The notes beneath the pieces are model-generated. The model did not search any database. It saw only the letters and a program-made list of their open reading frames with translations, and was not told the DNA's origin. Made by a program: the position numbers and the translations under genes. This document shows, in pieces, positions 8,089 to 16,643 of a DNA stretch of 41,531 nt (the stretch's first letter is position 1; every line of letters begins with the position of its first letter). The stretch covers positions 1-41,531 of the forward strand of contig JAIRQN010000027.1 of the NCBI GenBank assembly GCA_031256445.1, written 5' to 3'. The stretch is from Treponema sp. (GTDB taxonomy: Bacteria; Spirochaetota; Spirochaetia; Treponematales; Breznakiellaceae).

Positions 8089-11000
8089 ATGAGCGTTTTC
8101 GGGATTTATGTTGAAAAAAGGCCCGGTTTTGCCGAAGAAGCGGCGTCAACTGCCGCGGATTTGCGTCTTGGGCTTCAGCTTGATAATATTGAATCAGTAA
8201 GAATAATCATCCGGTATTTCGCGGAAGGCATATCACAGGAAGATTTCAATTCAGTTAAAGACACTGTTTTCTCTGAGCCTCCCGCTGATTTTACATATAA
8301 CGAATTGCCTGTTATAAAAGACGCGCGTGTTTTTGCGGTTGAATACCTTCCCGGCCAGTTTGACCAGCGCGCCGACTCCTGCTGTCAGTGTATTTCCCTT
8401 GCCACGGGAAAAGAAAGGCCTGTAATTCACTCAGCGAAAATATACGCCGTTTACGGCAATTTAACGGATGATGAATTCGCGAAAGTAAAATCATGGCTTA
8501 TAAATCCTGTAGAGAGCCGCGAGGCTTCTCTTGTCAAGCCGCAGACTCTTGCCGTGAATTTTCCGCCGCCGGAGGATATCGCTGTAATCGAAGGTTTCAT
8601 TTCACTTAACGATGACGGCCTTGAAAAATTCCTTCATAACATGAACCTTGCGATGGATTTGGCTGACATTAAATTCTGCCAGCGGTATTTTAAAGATGAA
8701 AAAAGGGACCCCTCCGTTACGGAAATTCGGGTGCTGGATACATACTGGTCCGACCACTGCCGTCACACGACATTTTTGACGGAACTTGACGAAGTCCAAA
8801 TAGAAGACGAAGCGCTGCGTGAAAGTTATTATAATTATCTCGCGCTGCGTTCTTCCCTTGGAAGGGATGAAAAACCCGTAACGTTGATGGACATGGCCAC
8901 AATAGGCGCGAAAGCGCTTGCGTCCCGCGGGCTTCTTCCTGATTTGGACGAATCAGAAGAAATAAACGCGTGCTCTGTTAAAATAAAGGTTGACGTTGAC
9001 GGAAAGGATCAGGACTGGCTTTTAATGTTCAAGAACGAAACGCACAATCATCCGACAGAAATTGAGCCGTTCGGGGGAGCCGCCACCTGTCTTGGAGGCG
9101 CGATACGCGACCCGCTTTCGGGACGATCTTTCGTGTATCAGGCAATGCGCATAACAGGAGCCGGCGATCCCCTGCAAAGCGCCGCCTGTACCCTGCCCGG
9201 TAAGCTGCCTCAGCGCAAAATATGCCGCACCGCCGCGGCAGGATACAGCTCTTACGGAAATCAGATTGGGCTTGCTACAGGCCTTGTTCACGAGATTTAC
9301 CATCCCGGCTATGCCGCAAAACGAATGGAAATAGGAGCTGTAATCGGCGCGGCTCCCGCCAAAAATGTTATCCGCAAGACTCCCAAAAGCGGCGATGTTG
9401 TAATTCTTTTGGGCGGCAGGACAGGCCGTGACGGCATCGGGGGGGCGACAGGTTCATCAAAATCGCATACGCCGAGCTCTCTTGAAACATGCGGCGCGGA
9501 TGTGCAGAAAGGAAACGCTCCAGAGGAACGTAAACTCCAGCGGCTCTTCCGGAATCCTACCGCTACGCGCCTGATCAAACGATGCAACGATTTCGGCGCG
9601 GGAGGCGTGAGCGTTTCTGCCGGAGAGATTGCGGACGGAATAATAATTGATTTGGATAAAATTCCAAAAAAGTACGAAGGTCTTGACGGCACTGAACTTG
9701 CCATCAGCGAAAGCCAGGAGAGGATGTCTGTGGTCACCGCGAAAAAGGATGCGGATATTTTTATTGCGCTTGCGGCGAATGAAAATCTTGAAGCGACAGT
9801 TATAGCGGAAGTAACAGAAGAAAAGCGTCTTGTAATGAAATGGAACGGAAAAACAATTGTTAACCTTTCACGGAATTTCCTTAACTCAAACGGCGCTAAA
9901 AAACGCGCAAAAGCGCATGTAGGGGCGAATAGCGCGGAGCGTGAAGCGTGCAGTGAAAAGCAACCGGTAAACGGTGATGATTTAATAAAATTTATCAGCG
10001 GCTTGAATGTCTGTTCGCAGAAAGGACTTGGGGATCGTTTTGATTCATGTATTGGAGCCGCTACAGTTGTCTCTCCCTACGGCGGCAGGTACCAGTCAAC
10101 GCCCGCCCAGTATATGGCCGCAAAAATACCGGTTCTTGAAGGCGAAACCAGCGTCTGTTCCCTTATGTCATGGGGGTTTGATCCTGAAATTTCTTCCGTT
10201 AACCCATATTATGGAGCGGTTTACGCAATTGTTCATTCAGCGGCGAAAATAATCGCGGCGGGCGGAAGCAGAAGAAGATGCTGGCTTTCATTTCAGGAAT
10301 ATTTCCAAAGGCTGAAGGATGATCCAATCCGCTGGGGCCTGCCGTTAAGCGCTCTTCTTGGCGCGCTTGACGCTCAATTGGGGCTTGAAATAGCGGCTAT
10401 TGGCGGAAAAGATTCAATGTCAGGCAGTTATGCTGTAAATAACGAAAGAGAAATTAATGTCCCGCCTACGCTGGTTTCATTTGCGGTCTCAACCGCGAAA
10501 ATAGATAAAATTGTTACGCCTGAATTTAAAAAAGCCGGAAGCGCAGTATATCTGTTAAAACTACCCTTCCCTGCTTTTAAAAAACCGGATTTCGCCGCTC
10601 TTTGCCGGTTTTTTGACTGCATTGAGAATCTTGTTATGGAAGGTAAAACCCTCTCTGTCTGGGCTGTCGGCAGCGGCGGAACCGCCGAAGCTGTAATAAA
10701 AATGTGCATGGGCAATCATATAGGTTTTAAAGCCGAAAAAGAGCTGTTTGCAGGGGGTGCTTTCGGCGGCTTTGCAGTAGAAATGGAAGAAGAACTTTAC
10801 AACACAGGAAACAGAATTACACAGAACAATGAATTTGAGATTGAATATTTGGGAAAGACAACAGAAAACTATATTCTTAAAACGCCTTCTTTTGAAATTT
10901 CATTTGATAAAATACAGAACGCGTGGGAAAAAACACTCGAGAGTGTATATCCCTGTCTGATAAAACAAAATAATGTAACAGAAACTTTTATTTATAATCC

Positions 11001-11874
11001 AGAAAAACATAAGACATCATTAATAAAAGAAAATCATACAATTAAAAGTTCGAATGGTTCGTTGTTAAAAAACAATAAACCCTGTTTTGTAATTCCTGTC
11101 TTTCCCGGCACTAACAGCGAATATGATACAGCAAGGGCGGTTGAAAAAGCCGGAGGCAGAGCGCAGGTTTTTGTTATACGCAACCTGACTCCCGCCTGTA
11201 TCGGCGAAAGCGTCAGCGGATTTGAAAAAGCCGTCCGCTCGGCGCAGGGGATTGTCTTTCCCGGAGGATTTTCCGGCGGGGATGAGCCTGACGGCTCGGG
11301 CAAGTTTATAACGGCTTTTATCAGAAACCCGGTGATCTCGGACGCTGTTATGGAACTGTTAAAAAACAGGGACGGCCTTATCTGCGGCATTTGCAACGGG
11401 TTTCAGGCTCTTGTTAAACTTGGTCTTGTTCCTTACGGCGAAATAAGAGACATGACGGAAAGCTCCCCCACCCTTACCTTTAATACAATTGGACGGCATC
11501 AGTCAACTTTAGCCAACACAAGAATCGTTTCCAATAAATCGCCCTGGCTATCCCTCTATGAGGCAGGCGAATGTTTCATTGTGCCGGTTTCGCACGGAGA
11601 AGGCAGGTTTGCCGCCGGTGAAGACCTAATCCGCTCTCTTGCGGCCGGCGGCCAGATAGCGACTCAGTACGCGGATTTCGAAGGCAAGGCATCATCTGAT
11701 ATCCGTTTTAACCCTAACAATTCCTGTTTTTCAATAGAAGGCATAACATCCCCCGACGGCCGCGTCTTCGGAAGAATGGCGCATAACGAACGCTTTGATG
11801 ACGGCCTTTACAGGAACATTCCAGGCATGCGTAAAATGGATATTTTTTCCTCAGCGGTAAGGTATTTTAAATAG
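8089..11874 (+). CDS. purL: Phosphoribosylformylglycinamidine synthase, single-chain form
   Basis: Converts FGAR, glutamine and ATP to FGAM. This is the large fused form, 1261 residues, carrying synthetase and glutaminase in one chain, not the split PurS/PurL/PurQ form. Visible are 'TYWSDHCRHTTF', 'FKNETHNHPTEIEPFGGAATC' region (ATP site), 'GDVVILLGGRTGRDGIGGA', and in the last ~270 residues a class I glutaminase with 'FPGGFSGGDE', nucleophile Cys in 'CGICNGFQ' and catalytic His/Glu in 'VSHGEGRF'. I prefer the ATG at 8089 ('MSVFGIYVEKRPGF', the normal family start). An upstream ATG at 8020 would add 23 residues unlike the family; neither start has a strong Shine-Dalgarno sequence. It is separated from the other pur genes by cysK and the YibE/F gene. 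Confidence 0.95.
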   Translation: MSVFGIYVEKRPGFAEEAASTAADLRLGLQLDNIESVRIIIRYFAEGISQEDFNSVKDTVFSEPPADFTYNELPVIKDARVFAVEYLPGQFDQRADSCCQCISLATGKERPVIHSAKIYAVYGNLTDDEFAKVKSWLINPVESREASLVKPQTLAVNFPPPEDIAVIEGFISLNDDGLEKFLHNMNLAMDLADIKFCQRYFKDEKRDPSVTEIRVLDTYWSDHCRHTTFLTELDEVQIEDEALRESYYNYLALRSSLGRDEKPVTLMDMATIGAKALASRGLLPDLDESEEINACSVKIKVDVDGKDQDWLLMFKNETHNHPTEIEPFGGAATCLGGAIRDPLSGRSFVYQAMRITGAGDPLQSAACTLPGKLPQRKICRTAAAGYSSYGNQIGLATGLVHEIYHPGYAAKRMEIGAVIGAAPAKNVIRKTPKSGDVVILLGGRTGRDGIGGATGSSKSHTPSSLETCGADVQKGNAPEERKLQRLFRNPTATRLIKRCNDFGAGGVSVSAGEIADGIIIDLDKIPKKYEGLDGTELAISESQERMSVVTAKKDADIFIALAANENLEATVIAEVTEEKRLVMKWNGKTIVNLSRNFLNSNGAKKRAKAHVGANSAEREACSEKQPVNGDDLIKFISGLNVCSQKGLGDRFDSCIGAATVVSPYGGRYQSTPAQYMAAKIPVLEGETSVCSLMSWGFDPEISSVNPYYGAVYAIVHSAAKIIAAGGSRRRCWLSFQEYFQRLKDDPIRWGLPLSALLGALDAQLGLEIAAIGGKDSMSGSYAVNNEREINVPPTLVSFAVSTAKIDKIVTPEFKKAGSAVYLLKLPFPAFKKPDFAALCRFFDCIENLVMEGKTLSVWAVGSGGTAEAVIKMCMGNHIGFKAEKELFAGGAFGGFAVEMEEELYNTGNRITQNNEFEIEYLGKTTENYILKTPSFEISFDKIQNAWEKTLESVYPCLIKQNNVTETFIYNPEKHKTSLIKENHTIKSSNGSLLKNNKPCFVIPVFPGTNSEYDTARAVEKAGGRAQVFVIRNLTPACIGESVSGFEKAVRSAQGIVFPGGFSGGDEPDGSGKFITAFIRNPVISDAVMELLKNRDGLICGICNGFQALVKLGLVPYGEIRDMTESSPTLTFNTIGRHQSTLANTRIVSNKSPWLSLYEAGECFIVPVSHGEGRFAAGEDLIRSLAAGGQIATQYADFEGKASSDIRFNPNNSCFSIEGITSPDGRVFGRMAHNERFDDGLYRNIPGMRKMDIFSSAVRYFK

Positions 11875-11915
11875 AATAACATTAACCTGGAAAAACTTTT
11901 TAATTACAGTTTCCC

Positions 11916-11943
11916 TTGATTTAATTTTTACCGGATATATAAT
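11916..11943 (+). promoter_or_regulatory. Candidate sigma70 promoter placing the TSS at the DUF3791 ATG
   Basis: TTGATT (11916-11921), a 16-base spacer, then a perfect TATAAT (11938-11943). The start codon at 11950 lies only 6 bases beyond the -10 box and has no Shine-Dalgarno sequence before it, so this promoter would give a leaderless mRNA. Confidence 0.55.
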
Positions 11944-11949
11944 GTAAGT

Positions 11950-12150
11950 ATGAGCCGTCTTTCTTTTAAAACGTTCTGTATAGAATTATATGCGGAACGC
12001 AAATCTATACCCGGCAGCGAAGCATACTCTATATTCGAGAAAAACGGCATTCTTGATATGCTTGATGCAGATTATGAAATTCTGCACGGTCATGGTTTTG
12101 ATTACGTGCTTCATGACATTGAGCAGATACTGGAGAATAATCATTTATGA
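11950..12150 (+). CDS. DUF3791-family small protein, probable antitoxin or partner
   Basis: A 66-residue acidic, helical protein that resembles DUF3791: an N-terminal 'FKTFCIELYAERKSIPGSEAYSIFEKNGILDMLDADYEILH' region and a C-terminal 'GFDYVLHDIEQILE'. DUF3791 proteins are usually found next to DUF3990 proteins, as here. The last base of the coding frame overlaps the next start as ATGA, which implies translational coupling. The function is not known from experiment that I can cite; I infer an antitoxin or regulatory-partner role from size, position and coupling. The gene heads a three-gene unit and has no visible ribosome binding site. Confidence 0.7.
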   Translation: MSRLSFKTFCIELYAERKSIPGSEAYSIFEKNGILDMLDADYEILHGHGFDYVLHDIEQILENNHL

Positions 12151-12626
12151 TTCTATATCACGGCGGTACGGAAATAATTGAAAAACCTGTTATCCGAAAA
12201 TCTTCGTACACTCGTGATTTTGGCAATGGGTTTTATTGTACGAATATCCGGAGCCAGGCTGAAAAATGGGCTGTCAGGCAGGCTCGGATTAGAAAAAAAT
12301 CCGCTGTATTGAACATTTATGAATTTAATACTGGTGGTTTACAATCATTAAATAGCAGAATATTTGAAGATTATGCTGTTGAATGGCTTGAACTTGTTAT
12401 AAATTGCAGAAAAAATTCTGAACATATACATGGATTTGATATTGTTTACGGTAAAATTGCCAATGATGATGTTGGCGAGACAGTTCAGGCTGTAATAAAT
12501 GGCTTGATGCCAATGGATTTTGCATTACAAAAACTCATTTTTATGTCTGCGAACAATCAATATTGTTTTTGTACAGAAAAATCCCTGACATTTTTAATGT
12601 TTAAGGAATCGTTAAAGCTGGTGTGA
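12147..12626 (+). CDS. DUF3990-family putative ADP-ribosyltransferase toxin
   Basis: A 159-residue protein matching DUF3990. The start 'MILYHGG' and 'DFGNGFYCT' (residues 24-32) mirror the PARP-type 'HG[ST]' and 'FGKGIYF' motifs that position NAD, giving His5 and Tyr30 of an H-Y-[E/Q] triad. Near the C-terminus 'NNQYCFCTEK' offers Gln138 as the third position. From this I infer a small ADP-ribosyltransferase fold. The gene overlaps the DUF3791 gene by four bases (ATGA) and is followed one base after its stop by a third small gene, so the three form one unit. Base composition is more A/T-rich than the purine genes upstream, suggesting transfer. The target molecule and toxicity are unknown. Confidence 0.7.
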   Translation: MILYHGGTEIIEKPVIRKSSYTRDFGNGFYCTNIRSQAEKWAVRQARIRKKSAVLNIYEFNTGGLQSLNSRIFEDYAVEWLELVINCRKNSEHIHGFDIVYGKIANDDVGETVQAVINGLMPMDFALQKLIFMSANNQYCFCTEKSLTFLMFKESLKLV

Positions 12627-12627
12627 A

Positions 12628-12837
12628 ATGGCGCATGGAACGATAAGAGCTTCAACGTTAAAAACGATTATACCGCTTGTTATGGAACATTTTAATTGCG
12701 CAGAAAATGACGCGCTTAAATTATTTTATGAATCCCATACCGGCGTCTGCTATTCTGATGATGACACCGGTCTTTACGGCCAAAGCGCCCTATATGTTTT
12801 TTCTTTGTTCATGGAAGAGATGGAACATAAATTGTAA
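12628..12837 (+). CDS. Small hypothetical protein, third member of the DUF3990 unit
   Basis: A 69-residue protein, 'MAHGTIRASTLKTIIPLVMEHF...' ending in 'LYVFSLFMEEMEHKL'. I do not recognise a named family with confidence. The pattern of an N-terminal helix, a central 'ALKLFYES' helix, a short acidic 'DDDTGLYGQS' turn and a C-terminal amphipathic helix is common in small proteins encoded next to DUF3791/DUF3990 genes. It starts one base after the DUF3990 stop, so it is almost certainly cotranslated with it. It could be a second antitoxin component. Confidence 0.6.
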   Translation: MAHGTIRASTLKTIIPLVMEHFNCAENDALKLFYESHTGVCYSDDDTGLYGQSALYVFSLFMEEMEHKL

Positions 12838-12850
12838 AAATTAATACCTG

Positions 12851-13303
12851 TTATAATCCTTTCCAAATTTTATATGTAATATAATCTCTTATATAATCTT
12901 CTGCGTTATATGTATCGGATGCCAAAACAAGACATATTGAACCTGACGAAAAATATTGCTCACTTGCCCATATTCCAGGTGGAATATGTAAACCATAATA
13001 AGGTTTGTTCAACATTATTGTCCTTTTTGTTTTACCGTCATCTAATTCTACTTCAAATGCCCCACTGGCAGCAACAATGAACTGATGACATTGTTTATGC
13101 GCATGTGCGCCTCTGGATTCACCACCAGGTATATCATATAAATAAAATATTCTTTTTGCAGAAAATGGTATATTAACATCATTTTCAACCACAGTCAGAT
13201 TCCCTTTCATGTTTTCTTGTTTATTCATTTCTATCAATGAGCAATCATAAACTGAAAGATGTTTTATGCCATCTATGCCGGTGTTATGTTTTACAGCCTC
13301 CAT
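12851..13303 (-). CDS. FdtA/QdtA-type dTDP-sugar 3,4-ketoisomerase (cupin)
   Basis: A 150-residue WxcM-like cupin. Enzymes of this family (FdtA, QdtA) move the keto group between C-3 and C-4 of dTDP-4-keto-6-deoxyglucose on the way to amino-deoxysugars of surface glycans. The catalytic His pair lies in 'GGESRGAHAHKQCHQF', followed by the beta-strand 'GAFEVELDDG' and 'HIPPGIWAS'. Start 'MEAVKHNTG' is preceded by GAGGTAA about 7 bases upstream. No aminotransferase, nucleotidyltransferase or dehydratase for dTDP-sugars is in the window, so it is an orphan here. The gene is strikingly A/T-rich compared with flanking housekeeping genes. Confidence 0.8.
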   Translation of the reverse strand: MEAVKHNTGIDGIKHLSVYDCSLIEMNKQENMKGNLTVVENDVNIPFSAKRIFYLYDIPGGESRGAHAHKQCHQFIVAASGAFEVELDDGKTKRTIMLNKPYYGLHIPPGIWASEQYFSSGSICLVLASDTYNAEDYIRDYITYKIWKGL

Positions 13304-13372
13304 AATACATTACCTCTTTAAAATAAATCTAAAAAATCATTGAATATACAATTATGTCTTTATTGAATCATA

Positions 13373-13405
13373 ATTAGCAATATGCTATACCATATTAATT
13401 AGCAA
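13373..13405. promoter_or_regulatory. Direct repeats, possible XRE operator
   Basis: Two exact ATTAGCAA copies at 13373-13380 and 13398-13405, 25 bases apart, lie in the A/T-rich divergent region between the FdtA-like gene and the XRE regulator. A related TAGCTAAT lies at the regulator's start codon. Spacing of about two helical turns would suit binding by the adjacent XRE protein, but this is inference only. Confidence 0.3.
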
Positions 13406-13450
13406 ATAGAACATTGTCAACGGAAAGATTTTTATATGTACTAATAGCTA

Positions 13451-13783
13451 ATGAATTTAAAAAGAATATTTATTCAAAACCTGCGGAACTGCCGTAAAAA
13501 CAGGGGAATTTCTCAAATGACCCTGGCGGAAATGTGTAATACTTCGACTTCCTATATTGGGCAAATTGAAATTGGAAACAGGTTTCCTTCTCTGAAACTA
13601 ATAGAAAAAATCGCTCTTGCCCTGGAGATTAAACCATATCTGCTTTTCTGTGATGAATTTGACAGGAAAAGTAATCAAAAAGCACAGTCTGAAAAAAAGG
13701 GAAGGTTGCCAAATTCAGTCAAAAGCGAACTCATTGATAACCTTACAGGCGCTATTCGCAAAATTATAAATCAGACCTATTAG
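13451..13783 (+). CDS. XRE-family HTH transcriptional regulator
   Basis: A 110-residue protein with a Cro/CI-type helix-turn-helix at about residues 8-65: 'NLRNCRKNRGISQMTLAEMCNTS' then 'SYIGQIEIGNRFPSLKLIEKIALAL', the standard pattern with the recognition helix around 'STSYIGQIE'. The remaining residues are lysine-rich and lack a recognisable ligand or peptidase domain. It diverges from the FdtA-like gene and precedes the TonB operon by about 155 bases. Its target is unknown; autoregulation through the upstream ATTAGCAA repeats, or control of the neighbouring island, are both possible. Confidence 0.85.
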   Translation: MNLKRIFIQNLRNCRKNRGISQMTLAEMCNTSTSYIGQIEIGNRFPSLKLIEKIALALEIKPYLLFCDEFDRKSNQKAQSEKKGRLPNSVKSELIDNLTGAIRKIINQTY

Positions 13784-13797
13784 TATTATTAAAAAAC

Positions 13798-13847
13798 GAA
13801 CCGCTTTTACGCGCCAACTGCAAGTGAAGACGCCGCAGGTTCTTTTT
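13798..13847 (+). terminator. Weak rho-independent terminator candidate after the XRE gene
   Basis: GAACCGC (13798-13804) can pair with GCAGGTTC (13835-13842) with one bulge, followed by five T. The loop is about 30 bases, longer than usual, so the call is tentative. The rest of the gap up to 13938 is A/T-rich and holds only poor promoter matches. Confidence 0.3.
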
Positions 13848-13938
13848 GACCATTTCTATAATTACCAAAGTATACCTTTTAATAAAAACATTCTGTACCT
13901 GTTATACACCGTCTATAAATGTTAAAATAACTTCCCGG

Positions 13939-16572
13939 ATGAAAATAAAATTAAACAGTTTTCTGCTTTTATTCCCGCTGTTTTTTTCCGCCGTTTTACT
14001 CAACGCCCGCGATATTGCCATAACCGTTATCGATCAGGATTTGAATCTTCCGCTGGAGGGAGCCGTAATCCGCAGTTGGGACGGAGCCGAACACATCTGC
14101 GATGAAAACGGAATAGCTGTGATACAGGCGCCGGAAAACAGGCAGGTAATCATTCAGGCAGGCTACCCCGGATATGAGACAGGAAGGCTTGTGATAAGCG
14201 TTTCGGAGAATTCATATACTCTTGCCCTGCGGCTTTCGGGTATAATGGAAAACAAGGAACTTGTTATCGAAGCGGCAAAGCCAGGAACAAGCGAAACAAG
14301 AACCGGACGAAGCGTCGCGATATCCGCGCGGGAAATAGCACAGACTGCTGAAATAGGAGTTATTGAAGATGTAATGAGTTCCGTAAAGCTGCTGCCGGGG
14401 GTGGGTTTCACCGGGTTATTCAACGCGCAGCCAAGCATAAGAGGCGGCGATCCAGGAGATATGCGCGCCTCTCTTGACGGTTATTATATTTTAAACCCGT
14501 ACCACTGGGGCGGCGGTTTTTCCATCTTCGATCCGCGTATGGCAGAAAGCGCGCAGTTGTCGCACGGCGTTTTTTCAACCCGTTACGGGCACAGCATTTC
14601 AGGACTTCTGGAAATAACAGCGAAAAAACCATCGTATACGGATATTCAAATAGATATTGGCCTTAATACAAGCGCGGCAAATTTGAATTTATCAGTGCCT
14701 GTTTCGGGAAAGGGAGGCATTCTATTCATGGGGCGGGTAACCTACTACGATCCTGTCGTAGCCCTGGCGAAAGAACTGTCAAAAACGTTTCCGGCGATTG
14801 ATCTTATAAATTCTGTAAGAGTTCCTCCGTACATCAGAAGCGGGACTGTTACGGGAAATTACAGATTTACAGGCGATCTGGAACTGAAAGCCGCTGGATT
14901 CTGGGGGATGGACGGCGTCGGCGCGAGTTACAGGAACCTCAGCGATACATCTTCCCTAAGAAGCAATACTTCAGCTGATTTTGATTTTATCAATTACCAG
15001 GGATTTTTTAACACGGCCCTTTCATGGAATCCGCGGAATGACATGCTTTTAAAATTTACCGCTGGAACAGGATATGAAAAATCAGATGTAAACGGCGATA
15101 TGCGTTTTGATATTTACAGCAGATCTTTTATGCTGACGGAGAATAACACCTGGTATTATAATATGCTGCAAAGCCTGTATGATGATGAATCGTATGATTT
15201 CTATACAAGAAGTTATATGGAACAGACCGATCTTGCCGTTAACGCCCAAAGCCGCGTTGATTACGATTGGGAACTCGGGAAAGGTTTTCTTCTGGCAGCG
15301 GGCGTACAGGAAATGTTTACATATTACAAAACATCAGGCAGGCAGCAGGATCACATAGAAAAAAATCTGCGCAGCTTTGATGAGCAAACCCAGGAGGAAT
15401 TATTCCTTCAAATGGGCATAACAGATCCCGCGTTAAAGGATTTTCTTCGCAGGTATTTAATAATAAGCATGCCGGTAAATTACAATCCCGATACGGATAA
15501 CAAATTGTTTACTACATCAGGTTACAGCCTTGCCGAGTACAGTTCAAAAGACAACAGATTCCGGGCTGAACTTGGGCTGCGCCTTGATCATTTTTATTTA
15601 ACAGGCAAAGATTTTTCGCATCAGTCAAAACCGGTTTTGAACCCGCGCCTTAATCTTGATTTTACAGTATTCAGGGATTTGGGAATTTTTAAATCATTGG
15701 ATATTGGCGCGGGAACAGGTCTTTTTTCATCCATGAACAACAGTGTATATATTGCGGAAAATGAGTACGAAATTGACGAGTTAAAACCGAACAGGAGCTG
15801 GACATCCGTACTCGGGACAAGACTGGAATTGCAAAGCGGCCTGATTTTCAATATAGAAGGTTATTTCAAATATAATTTTGATCGTATGTATATTCCCATA
15901 AACGCAGGGCTTAATAACCTTGAAATACGTCCTCAGTTTAACGGAGAGGGAAAAATATGGGGAATAGACGTTCTTATACAGAAATTACAGTCCCGTTACT
16001 GGGACGGCTGGATTTCTTATTCATGGTTATGGGTAAAATACCGCGATCCTGACAGCGGCAGGGCCGATATGGGTATCTCCGGCGGAACAAGGGGAAATGA
16101 ATGGTACTTTCCCGATTTTCACCGGTTTCATAACCTAAACATGGTATTGAACGTAAAGCCTGTTAAAAACATAAATATTTACACCCGATTCGGCCTTGCC
16201 TCCGGAGTGCAATTGTCGCGGCGGCTTACGGACAGTCCCGACAGTTATCCGGTTTATGTATATGATTCCAATGATCCGCAAAACAATAAATATATCGAAA
16301 TATTTTACTGGCGTTCCGTGCGTGATGAAAAAAACCGCACCACAGCTTCCCTTCCAATGGATATAAAATTTTCCATTTACGGAAAAAATAAAAACGGCAA
16401 AACAAGATTCGAGGTATATGCCGCAGTAGAAAATGTACTTGCCCTGTGCTATACTGCTCAGGGAAATACCAGTTTTAACAGGTATACAGGCCAGATAGAC
16501 AGAGGAAGCAGCTCGGCAAGCTATGAAATGCCCATTCCCATACCGTCCTTTGGGTTTAAACTGAGTTATTAA
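13939..16572 (+). CDS. TonB-dependent outer-membrane receptor
   Basis: An 877-residue outer-membrane receptor. I start it at the ATG at 13939, giving a clear signal peptide (MKIKLNSFLLLFPLFFSAVLLNA, cleaved near residue 23); the frame extends further upstream but those residues are not signal-like. An N-terminal carboxypeptidase-regulatory-like beta domain ('ITVIDQDLNLPLEGAVIRSWDG') is followed by the plug with 'SVKLLPGVGF' and 'PSIRGGDPGDMRASLDGYYI' (about residues 150-190), then a 22-strand-type barrel rich in aromatic residues and ending in 'GFKLSY' with a terminal aromatic. The substrate cannot be read from sequence. It heads an operon with a lipoprotein, ExbB, two ExbD and TonB, which would energise it. 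Confidence 0.88.
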   Translation: MKIKLNSFLLLFPLFFSAVLLNARDIAITVIDQDLNLPLEGAVIRSWDGAEHICDENGIAVIQAPENRQVIIQAGYPGYETGRLVISVSENSYTLALRLSGIMENKELVIEAAKPGTSETRTGRSVAISAREIAQTAEIGVIEDVMSSVKLLPGVGFTGLFNAQPSIRGGDPGDMRASLDGYYILNPYHWGGGFSIFDPRMAESAQLSHGVFSTRYGHSISGLLEITAKKPSYTDIQIDIGLNTSAANLNLSVPVSGKGGILFMGRVTYYDPVVALAKELSKTFPAIDLINSVRVPPYIRSGTVTGNYRFTGDLELKAAGFWGMDGVGASYRNLSDTSSLRSNTSADFDFINYQGFFNTALSWNPRNDMLLKFTAGTGYEKSDVNGDMRFDIYSRSFMLTENNTWYYNMLQSLYDDESYDFYTRSYMEQTDLAVNAQSRVDYDWELGKGFLLAAGVQEMFTYYKTSGRQQDHIEKNLRSFDEQTQEELFLQMGITDPALKDFLRRYLIISMPVNYNPDTDNKLFTTSGYSLAEYSSKDNRFRAELGLRLDHFYLTGKDFSHQSKPVLNPRLNLDFTVFRDLGIFKSLDIGAGTGLFSSMNNSVYIAENEYEIDELKPNRSWTSVLGTRLELQSGLIFNIEGYFKYNFDRMYIPINAGLNNLEIRPQFNGEGKIWGIDVLIQKLQSRYWDGWISYSWLWVKYRDPDSGRADMGISGGTRGNEWYFPDFHRFHNLNMVLNVKPVKNINIYTRFGLASGVQLSRRLTDSPDSYPVYVYDSNDPQNNKYIEIFYWRSVRDEKNRTTASLPMDIKFSIYGKNKNGKTRFEVYAAVENVLALCYTAQGNTSFNRYTGQIDRGSSSASYEMPIPIPSFGFKLSY

Positions 16573-16643
16573 GGTATTTTTACGGATTGAATATTCAGAA
16601 TTTTATTGGCAGTATTTTTTCTGCCGGAACAGGAGCGGCGTTA

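Noticed and set aside
9309-9737. A 142-codon minus-strand frame inside purL
   Set aside because: It is antisense to a conserved part of purL, is Ser/Pro/Arg-rich as expected of a shadow frame, and has no family resemblance.
13846-13938. Extra N-terminal residues on the TonB-dependent receptor
   Set aside because: The TTG start at 13846 adds 31 residues before a clear signal peptide; the ATG at 13939 gives the expected N-terminus.
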